A stretch of DNA of 8,388 nucleotides from Schleiferiaceae bacterium (GTDB lineage Bacteria > Bacteroidota > Bacteroidia > Flavobacteriales > Schleiferiaceae), in contig JAOARK010000464.1 of assembly GCA_025210575.1 (NCBI GenBank), positions 1 to 8,388 of the forward strand. The letters are read 5' to 3'. Shown here piece by piece: positions 1-5,358 of the stretch. The notes beneath the pieces are model-generated. The model was not told the DNA's origin and did not search any database. It was given only the letters and a program-made list of their open reading frames with translations. Numbering within the stretch: position 1 is the first letter of the stretch; each line of letters opens with the position of its first letter. The translations under genes and the position numbers were made by a program.

Positions 1-849
1 GAGGACATTCAAAAGAAAATTGAAGAGTATCAACTCGAGATCGAAGACATTATCATTGTTGATGCTCGTGAAGAAAAAGAGATTGTAGAGCGTTATGCTC
101 AACACTATTATAATAAGCGTCAGCGTAAAGGTGTAACGCTGTTTGAGGCTAGAAAGCTGATGCGCCAGCGAAATTACTTCGGAACCATGATGGTGGAGCT
201 TGGTGATGCTGACAGTATCATTACTGGACAAACAGTGAAGTACAGCACTGGGGTTAAACCACTTTTCGAAATTTTGGGAATGGACGAGAATGTTACGCGT
301 GTAGCCGGAATGTACATCATGCTTTCTAAAAGAGGTCCGATGTTCTTTGCGGATACTACCATTTCAGAGAGTCCATCTGCAGACGACATTGTAAAGATCG
401 CTATCAATGTATCTGATGCAGTGAGACGTATAAACCTTCGTCCAAAAATCGCGATGTTGTCTTACTCTAACTTTGGTTCGCATAAGGGAGAAACACCTAC
501 TAAGATGTACGAAGCGACCAAACGCTTAAAAGAGATCGATCCTAATCTGGTGGTTGACGGTGAGATGCAGGCCAATTTTGCATTAGACAATGAATTGTTA
601 GAAGAAGTATTCCCATTTAGTGACTTGGTGAACAATCGTCCTAATATTTTCATTTTCCCAGATTTGGCTGCAAGTAACATCGCTTATAAAATGCTTCAAG
701 GGTTTGGATCGGCAGAAGCAATAGGGCCTCTCCTTATAGGATTGAAAAAATCTGCACATGTTTTGCAAATGGGAAGCTCAGTGCGAGAAATTGTAAACAT
801 GGCCACGATGGCTGCTGTTGATGCACAAACGAGAAAAGAGGGCAACTAG
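1..849 (+). CDS. maeB: NADP-dependent malic enzyme, C-terminal phosphotransacetylase-like part (5' end outside window)
   Basis: Malic enzymes of this type oxidatively decarboxylate malate to pyruvate with NADP in the cytoplasm. Bifunctional-type members carry a C-terminal domain related to phosphate acetyltransferase that is usually regulatory. The frame is open from base 1 and gives 282 residues before TAG, so the N-terminal catalytic and NAD(P)-binding domains (roughly 480 residues in a usual ~760-residue enzyme) lie upstream. The visible part is the linker plus the phosphotransacetylase-like domain. Family-like blocks are FADTTI, SYSNFGSH, VDGEMQANFAL, NIFIFPDLAASNIAYK and GPLLIGLKKSAHVL followed by SSVREIVNMA. 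An internal ATG at 160 is not the real start, because the upstream codons continue the same domain. A stand-alone pta gene is less likely, since the upstream linker has the fused form. The stop overlaps the stop of the convergent dinB gene. Confidence 0.9.
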   Translation, partial: EDIQKKIEEYQLEIEDIIIVDAREEKEIVERYAQHYYNKRQRKGVTLFEARKLMRQRNYFGTMMVELGDADSIITGQTVKYSTGVKPLFEILGMDENVTRVAGMYIMLSKRGPMFFADTTISESPSADDIVKIAINVSDAVRRINLRPKIAMLSYSNFGSHKGETPTKMYEATKRLKEIDPNLVVDGEMQANFALDNELLEEVFPFSDLVNNRPNIFIFPDLAASNIAYKMLQGFGSAEAIGPLLIGLKKSAHVLQMGSSVREIVNMATMAAVDAQTRKEGN

Positions 850-1907
850 AAATTTAGCGTAAGTTGAATCGGGCCTTTGTTTTCTTCAAAGTTGGATAAA
901 GTAACGCCCAATAAGCGTATAGGTTTAAGCTCTTTTTCAATTCGAAATAATTGTTGAGCCTCAGTAATTACAGATTCAATGCTGGAATAAAATGAGGTTT
1001 GTGTATGACTGCGAGTGATTTGCGTAAAGTCGTTGAACTTGATTTTTAGAGTCAAAGTTTTACCCTTCTTTTTGGATTTAGTGGTGCGTTCAAAAGCCAT
1101 TTTTGAGAGTCGTTCTATTTGGCTTAAAATTTCATCCGGGTTAGTCAAATCGGTATCGAAGGTGCGTTCTACCCCAACCGATTTCCGTATTCTATTGGCA
1201 TTAACTTTTCGATGATCTTCTCCTCTTGCTATACCGTAGTAGTAGGAACCAGATTTTCCGAACCATTTGGTTAACCTTTCCAAGGAATGTTTCTTCAATT
1301 CCTTACCGCTGAAAATGCCATAACCGTGCATTTTTTCTGCGGTTACCTTGCCCACACCAAAAAACTTGTTGATGGGTAATTTGTCTATAAATGCTTCTGC
1401 CTGATCAGGTGTAATGACAAAAAGGCCATCCGGCTTGTCCTCATCACTTGCGATTTTTGCTAAAAACTTGTTGTATGAAACCCCTGCTGATGCAATTAAA
1501 TTGAGTTCTTCTTTTATTTCTTTCTTAATCGCTTTAGCAATAAGTGTTGCACTCGGCAAGCCGATTTTATTTTCGGTTACGTCAAGGTAGGCTTCATCTA
1601 AGCTTAATGGTTCAATATCATCTGTATATCGATGAAATATTTCATGAATGTGTTGTGAAACCTGTTTGTAAACTTCAAACCTTGGATAGATAAAAATAAG
1701 TTGAGGGCACAAGCGCGCAGCCGCAACTGAAGGCATGGCGGAGCGCACACCATATTTTCTAGCTTCGTAACTGGCAGCGGCTACAACACCACGTTCTTTG
1801 CTTCCACCTACGGCAATGGGTTTTCCCTTGAGTTCAGGATTGTCTCTTTGCTCTACAGATGCATAGAAAGCATCCATGTCAATATGAATGATTTTGCGGT
1901 ACTCCAA
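846..1907 (-). CDS. dinB: DNA polymerase IV (Y-family translesion polymerase)
   Basis: This is an error-prone Y-family polymerase that copies past damaged template bases. The 353-residue product has the usual family length. The palm motif IHIDMDAFYASVEQ holds catalytic D10, and SLDEAYLDV holds D104 and E105. Y15 sits at the steric-gate position that excludes ribonucleotides (Phe in E. coli, Tyr in Dpo4). KFFGVGKVTAEK (about 181-192) is the helix-hairpin-helix of the thumb, and the little-finger domain follows from about 240. The last six residues, QLTLNF, look like a beta-clamp binding motif. The start is TTG at 1907: an in-frame TAG lies seven codons upstream with no ATG between, and the next ATG (residue 11) would remove D10. 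No Shine-Dalgarno sequence is evident. It lies 37 bp downstream of the Crp/Fnr gene on the same strand, so read-through is possible. No LexA-type operator was recognised. Confidence 0.95.
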   Translation of the reverse strand: MEYRKIIHIDMDAFYASVEQRDNPELKGKPIAVGGSKERGVVAAASYEARKYGVRSAMPSVAAARLCPQLIFIYPRFEVYKQVSQHIHEIFHRYTDDIEPLSLDEAYLDVTENKIGLPSATLIAKAIKKEIKEELNLIASAGVSYNKFLAKIASDEDKPDGLFVITPDQAEAFIDKLPINKFFGVGKVTAEKMHGYGIFSGKELKKHSLERLTKWFGKSGSYYYGIARGEDHRKVNANRIRKSVGVERTFDTDLTNPDEILSQIERLSKMAFERTTKSKKKGKTLTLKIKFNDFTQITRSHTQTSFYSSIESVITEAQQLFRIEKELKPIRLLGVTLSNFEENKGPIQLTLNF

Positions 1908-1916
1908 AGTGGAGTA
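1900..1916 (-). repeat. Perfect 7-bp inverted repeat over the dinB start codon
   Basis: TACTCCA and TGGAGTA flank a 3-base loop. On the dinB transcript the first base of the UUG start falls in the loop and the other two in the stem. It could hinder translation initiation or, as DNA, act as a small operator. The pairing is visible directly; a function is inferred. Confidence 0.5.
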
Positions 1917-1944
1917 AAAATAGAGCTATACGTTTAACGAAATA

Positions 1945-2655
1945 TTAATCGTAAACCTGACCAACTCTGGCTAAAGCTGGAATGTTCAGAATCTTGATTT
2001 TTCTTCCCTTTAATTCGATGTATTCGTCATCCTTAAATTCAGAAAGTAAGCGAATTACAGATTCTGTTGCGGTTCCAACCATGTTTGCAATTTCCTCGCG
2101 TGTAAGAGAAACATCTAAGTTACCCTCTTCGTTTACACCAAATGTTTTATTCAAAAGCAATAAAACTTCAGCCAAACGCTCACGCACTGTTTTTTGCGCC
2201 AAGTTCGTAATCAACCTTCCGGCTTCACCAAGTTCATGACAAGCCATTTTCATCATTTCTAATGAAAATTTAGAGTTGTTTTCAATGATGTTGAACATCT
2301 CAGATCGTGGAATGAAACAAGCGTGAGTATCTTCTAGAACTTGAATACTCGCACTTAATTGCTCTCCACTTAACAATGCACGATATCCAATTAAATCGCC
2401 CTCCTTCGCAAAGCGAAGAATTTGCTCTTTACCTTCTGTACCAAGTCTGAATAATTTGGCCTTCCCAGTATGAATACAGTAAACACCATTAGGTCTTGAT
2501 CCTTCATGCATCATGATTTGACCTTTTTTGAAAAAAGCACATGTCTTCACATCAGACATTTCTGCGAGTGTGCTCGAGTCTAAATCGTGAAATGCAGAAA
2601 ACTCGCGTTTAACGCAATTCGAACAGTTTAATGAGGGAAGATCTTTTGTCATCAT
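1945..2655 (-). CDS. Crp/Fnr-family transcriptional regulator, FNR-like
   Basis: This is a cytoplasmic dimeric DNA-binding regulator of 236 residues, typical for the family. A cyclic-nucleotide-binding-like beta-roll spans about 25-140, a dimer helix about 140-170, and a winged helix-turn-helix about 181-225. The recognition helix carries E198 and R202, matching E209 and R213 of E. coli FNR, while I201 replaces FNR S212. Cysteines C11 and C14 (CSNC) and C113 (HACFIP) align with FNR iron-sulfur ligands C20, C23 and C122. The position of the third N-terminal ligand, C29, is Ser20. The Arg-Ser cAMP pocket of CRP is not evident, so cAMP sensing is unlikely. Two consecutive ATG codons (2655 and 2652) are possible starts. 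It is divergent from the CcoI-like copper ATPase, a common pairing for regulators of cbb3 oxidase genes. Oxygen or redox sensing is inferred, not shown. Confidence 0.88.
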   Translation of the reverse strand: MMTKDLPSLNCSNCVKREFSAFHDLDSSTLAEMSDVKTCAFFKKGQIMMHEGSRPNGVYCIHTGKAKLFRLGTEGKEQILRFAKEGDLIGYRALLSGEQLSASIQVLEDTHACFIPRSEMFNIIENNSKFSLEMMKMACHELGEAGRLITNLAQKTVRERLAEVLLLLNKTFGVNEEGNLDVSLTREEIANMVGTATESVIRLLSEFKDDEYIELKGRKIKILNIPALARVGQVYD

Positions 2656-2674
2656 TATTACTAAGATATGTCAA

Positions 2675-2682
2675 CAAAAATG
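2675..2682 (-). promoter_or_regulatory. Candidate -7 element of the Crp/Fnr gene
   Basis: On the minus strand CATTTTTG matches the Bacteroidota -7 consensus TAnnTTTG at all but the first base. It lies 19 bp before the first ATG and overlaps the left edge of the FNR-like palindrome, which would suit autoregulation. No good -33 element is seen. Confidence 0.35.
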
Positions 2683-2693
2683 ATAATTATCAA
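2680..2693. promoter_or_regulatory. FNR-box-like operator (perfect palindrome)
   Basis: ATGATAATTATCAA contains the perfect 12-bp palindrome TGATAATTATCA (2681-2692). It matches the FNR consensus TTGATnnnnATCAA at 9 of 10 fixed positions. It lies between the divergent Fnr-like regulator and the copper ATPase, which is the expected place for a site of that regulator. Its centre is 70.5 bp from the ATPase ATG and 31.5 bp from the regulator ATG. Confidence 0.75.
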
Positions 2694-2705
2694 TTTAACG
2701 AATTG

Positions 2706-2717
2706 TGACAATTGTCA
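2706..2717. promoter_or_regulatory. Second Crp/Fnr-type operator candidate (perfect palindrome)
   Basis: TGACAATTGTCA is a perfect 12-bp palindrome, centred 25 bp from the first. It differs from it only by a symmetric T-to-C/A-to-G change in each half site and keeps the same AATT centre. It matches the FNR consensus less well, at 6 of 10 fixed positions. Confidence 0.6.
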
Positions 2718-2725
2718 TATTTTAT
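2718..2725 (+). promoter_or_regulatory. Candidate -7 element of the copper ATPase gene
   Basis: TATTTTAT matches TAnnTTTG at six of eight positions and directly follows the second palindrome. A transcription start near 2728-2731 would leave a leader of about 26-29 bases and place the FNR-like box near -41.5, the usual position for class II activation. No -33 TTTG is found at normal spacing, consistent with an activator-dependent promoter. This is tentative. Confidence 0.3.
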
Positions 2726-2756
2726 GCCCTATTATCAGAGAATTTTTGCCTGAAAT

Positions 2757-5135
2757 ATGAGCAACACAACCACAGCAATCTCATGCTATCACTGCGGTGA
2801 TGACTGCAAAGATACTTCTATAAAAATTGAAGAGAAAAACTTTTGTTGTGCGGGGTGTAAAACCGTGTATGAATTATTGAGTGAAAACGACCTCAATAAC
2901 TTTTACGATCTCAACAATAAACCGGGTATTACCTTAAAGAAATCAAGGAAGAATTACGATTATTTAGAAAACGAAGACATTGTAGAAAAGCTTTTGTCTT
3001 TTTCAGATAATGGCATTTCAGTTGTTCGCCTCTTTTTACCGGCTATTCATTGTAGTAGCTGTATTTGGTTATTGGAGAATCTAAATCGCCTTAACCCCGG
3101 AGTTATTTCTTGTCTAGTGAATTTTCCAAAGAGAACTGCGCAGATCACGTTTAGAAATGAAGAAGTAAGTCTCAAAGATTTAGCGGTGCTCTTAGCTTCA
3201 ATTGGGTATGAGCCACTAATAAGCTTAGAAGACACTGAGCAAAAGAAACAGAAGAAAGATCGCACACTGTTGTACAAATTTGCCTTTGCGGGATTTGCTT
3301 TTGGTAACGTGATGATCATGGCACTGCCAGAGTATTTCGACTACAATGATGCAACGTTGCAAAAGTTCCTTCCTTTCTTCAGATGGATTATGTTGGGCTT
3401 GTGTATTCCTGTAGTTTTCTATTCGGCTTCAGATTATTTTACATCAGCCTACAAAGGCTTAAAAAGAAAATACATCAATATAGATGTGCCCATTGCATTG
3501 GGCATAGCCGTTCTTTTCTTAAGAAGTTTTTACGAGATAGCCACCGACACGGGTCCAGGCTTTTTAGACTCCTTAGCTGGGTTGGTATTTTTTCTGACGT
3601 TAGGGAAGTTTTTTCAGCGCAAAACGTACGACTCTTTATCGTTCGACCGTGATTACAAATCTTATTTCCCGGTGGCCGTGACCCGTTTGGGAAAAAAAGA
3701 AGAGAACATTCAAGTTTCAGATCTTAAAGTTGGAGATCGAATATTAATAAGAAATGAAGAGCTCATTCCCACAGATTGTATTTTGATCTCTGAGCAAGCT
3801 TTTATCGATAACTCATTTGTAACAGGAGAGTCTACGCTCGTAAAAAAACAAAGTGGTGATAAAGTCTTTGCTGGAGGTCTTCAGAATGGAGAAGCAGTTG
3901 AATTAGAAGTAATCAAACCGATTGACAAAAGCTACTTAACGCAGTTGTGGAATCATGAGGTTTTCCAAAAGGAGGATGGAGTTCGATTTAAGAATATTAC
4001 CGATAGAATAAGCCATGTCTTTACGTTTGCTGTTTTGCTCATTGCTACCGTAGCTGCGGGATATTGGTACGTACAAGATCCTTCTGTGGCATTTACGGTT
4101 TTTACGGCCATATTAATTGTGGCTTGTCCTTGTGCTCTTGCACTTTCTGCTCCATTTACTTTGGGAAATACACTTCGCATATACGGACGAAATAAATTCT
4201 ATGTAAAGAATGCAGACACCGTGGAAAGCTTGGCTGAAGTAGATCATATTGTTTGGGATAAAACGGGTACTTTAACTGAAAATGGTGGACACAGTATTGT
4301 TTGGGAAGGGGAAGAACTTAACACCGAAGAAAAGGCAATCATCAAATCGTTAGCTCGTCAAAGCAATCACCCATTGAGTAGGATTGTACATAACTTTTTG
4401 TTTGATGAAGATTCTGTTGACTTAAAGAATTACAAGGAAGAAACAGGAAAAGGCCTAATAGCTGATTCGGATCTTGGAAATGTAAAATTAGGATCAGCTC
4501 GCTGGGTTGGGTCAAACCAATTCCAAAATCAAAATGAAACAGTTGTTTTCTTTGCTATTGATAACAAGGTTAAAGGTCGCTTTGTTTTACAAAATTCATT
4601 TAGACCTAAAGTAAAAACAGTTTTAGGCGAGCTAGATGCGTATAAGCATTCAGTGGTCTCTGGAGATAACGCAGGGCAAAAAGAAATTCTTCAAAGCTAT
4701 TTTGGTAAAGAGGCAAGCTTGCATTTTGAGCAAAAACCAGAAGACAAATTGAAGTATGTAAAAGACTTGCAGCAGGAAGATAAAGTCTTGATGTTTGGAG
4801 ACGGATTGAATGATGCGGGTGCTCTAAAACAAAGCAATGTTGGTGTGAGCATCTCAGAAGATGTAAATGCATTCTCTCCAGCATGTGATGCTATTCTAGA
4901 CGCTTCTTCATTTGGTAGGATAGGCAAATTGCTCAGTTTTTCTAAGACGTCTGTAAAAGTGATCAAGCTGAGCTTTGTATTCAGTTTTGCCTACAACTTA
5001 GTGGGCTTATATTTCGCAGCAACTGCGCAGCTAAGCCCAGTGGTTTCTGCCATACTTATGCCGGTGAGTTCCATTTCAATTGTTGTTTTTGTAACTGCTG
5101 CAACGAACCTGCTCGCCAAAAGAAAAGGGCTTTAA
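2757..5135 (+). CDS. ccoI: Copper-transporting P1B-type ATPase, CcoI/FixI-like
   Basis: CcoI-type ATPases move Cu(I) across the inner membrane by ATP hydrolysis, chiefly to supply cbb3-type cytochrome c oxidase. The 792-residue product starts with a Cys-rich metal-binding segment (C10, C13, C17, C30, C31, C34), as found at the N-terminus of CcoI proteins. A heavy-metal-associated domain with C99 and C102 (IHCSSC) follows. Membrane segments lie near 172-192, 205-225, 241-258, 270-285, 417-437, 442-470, 736-758 and 760-785. Core motifs are TGES (356-359), the transmembrane CPC (457-459), DKTGT (phosphorylated D501), the HP dipeptide (538-539) and GDGLND (681-686). Copper-type residues Y746-N747 and M768 with S771-S772 occur in the last two helices. 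An in-frame TGA two codons upstream fixes the ATG start. A CopA-type exporter is the main alternative, but the N-terminus and the Fnr-like neighbour favour CcoI. ccoS and oxidase genes do not follow. Confidence 0.9.
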   Translation: MSNTTTAISCYHCGDDCKDTSIKIEEKNFCCAGCKTVYELLSENDLNNFYDLNNKPGITLKKSRKNYDYLENEDIVEKLLSFSDNGISVVRLFLPAIHCSSCIWLLENLNRLNPGVISCLVNFPKRTAQITFRNEEVSLKDLAVLLASIGYEPLISLEDTEQKKQKKDRTLLYKFAFAGFAFGNVMIMALPEYFDYNDATLQKFLPFFRWIMLGLCIPVVFYSASDYFTSAYKGLKRKYINIDVPIALGIAVLFLRSFYEIATDTGPGFLDSLAGLVFFLTLGKFFQRKTYDSLSFDRDYKSYFPVAVTRLGKKEENIQVSDLKVGDRILIRNEELIPTDCILISEQAFIDNSFVTGESTLVKKQSGDKVFAGGLQNGEAVELEVIKPIDKSYLTQLWNHEVFQKEDGVRFKNITDRISHVFTFAVLLIATVAAGYWYVQDPSVAFTVFTAILIVACPCALALSAPFTLGNTLRIYGRNKFYVKNADTVESLAEVDHIVWDKTGTLTENGGHSIVWEGEELNTEEKAIIKSLARQSNHPLSRIVHNFLFDEDSVDLKNYKEETGKGLIADSDLGNVKLGSARWVGSNQFQNQNETVVFFAIDNKVKGRFVLQNSFRPKVKTVLGELDAYKHSVVSGDNAGQKEILQSYFGKEASLHFEQKPEDKLKYVKDLQQEDKVLMFGDGLNDAGALKQSNVGVSISEDVNAFSPACDAILDASSFGRIGKLLSFSKTSVKVIKLSFVFSFAYNLVGLYFAATAQLSPVVSAILMPVSSISIVVFVTAATNLLAKRKGL

Positions 5136-5164
5136 TACGCTCCATTAGAGACGTTCAATAATTC

Positions 5165-5220
5165 CCTCTCTAGAATAAACCAAAGTTGATTATTTTAGTC
5201 TCATTGATAGATTCGAGAGG
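5165..5220 (+). repeat. Imperfect inverted repeat after the copper ATPase gene
   Basis: CCTCTC-TA-GAAT (5165-5176) can pair with ATTCGAGAGG (5211-5220), giving 10 bp with a two-base bulge and a 34-base loop. It begins 29 bp after the ATPase stop codon. It may be a weak 3'-end structure, but no proper T-tract follows. Confidence 0.3.
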
Positions 5221-5257
5221 CTATTTCTACATCTTAGCTTACAATCTCAAAACCCAC

Positions 5258-5293
5258 AATTCCTGGTTTGTACCTTGGTATAAGCCAGGAATT
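5258..5293 (+). terminator. Long hairpin, probable terminator of the copper ATPase transcript
   Basis: The arms 5258-5274 (AATTCCTGGTTTGTACC) and 5277-5293 pair along all 17 positions, two of them G-U, around a TT loop. ATTATTTTGT follows, and an A-rich stretch precedes. It ends 65 bp before the protease start codon, so it insulates the two genes or lies in the protease leader. The rest of 5136-5358 holds no convincing gene, and a ccoS-like small frame was not found there. Confidence 0.5.
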
Positions 5294-5323
5294 ATTTTGT
5301 AAGATAAACCTTAACTTCGGCTC

Positions 5324-5331
5324 TACATTTC
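5324..5331 (+). promoter_or_regulatory. Candidate -7 element of the protease gene
   Basis: TACATTTC matches TAnnTTTG at seven of eight positions and would give a leader of about 20 bases. A TTTG at 5296-5299 could be the -33 element, but the 24-bp spacing is longer than usual. Confidence 0.3.
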
Positions 5332-5358
5332 AAGCGATTAATTATTAAAACCTCAAAC

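Noticed and set aside
174..680. Minus-strand open frames of 77 and 72 codons inside the malic enzyme gene
   Set aside because: They overlap a well-conserved coding frame, show no recognisable protein family features and are best explained as shadows.
1915..1922. TATTTTTA on the minus strand as a -7 element for dinB
   Set aside because: It matches TAnnTTTG at seven of eight positions but would place the RNA start at or next to the TTG codon, and no -33 element is seen.
1980..2000. TGTTCAGAAT-like sequence as a possible SOS operator for dinB
   Set aside because: It lies inside the Crp/Fnr coding region on conserved codons and has no convincing symmetry.
1982..2239. Plus-strand 85-codon open frame inside the Crp/Fnr gene
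   Set aside because: It is antisense to the conserved helix-turn-helix region and has no domain features of its own.
2731..2737. ATTATCA as a third half site near the ATPase start
   Set aside because: It matches one half of the FNR-like palindrome, but the paired half is absent, so chance in AT-rich sequence is likely.
3047..4966. Several open frames of 70-92 codons on both strands inside the copper ATPase gene
   Set aside because: The ATPase frame has all expected motifs throughout, so these are chance frames.
5136..5358. Possible ccoS or other small gene after the copper ATPase
   Set aside because: No start codon followed by a hydrophobic CcoS-like frame is present; stops are frequent and the region is dominated by inverted repeats.
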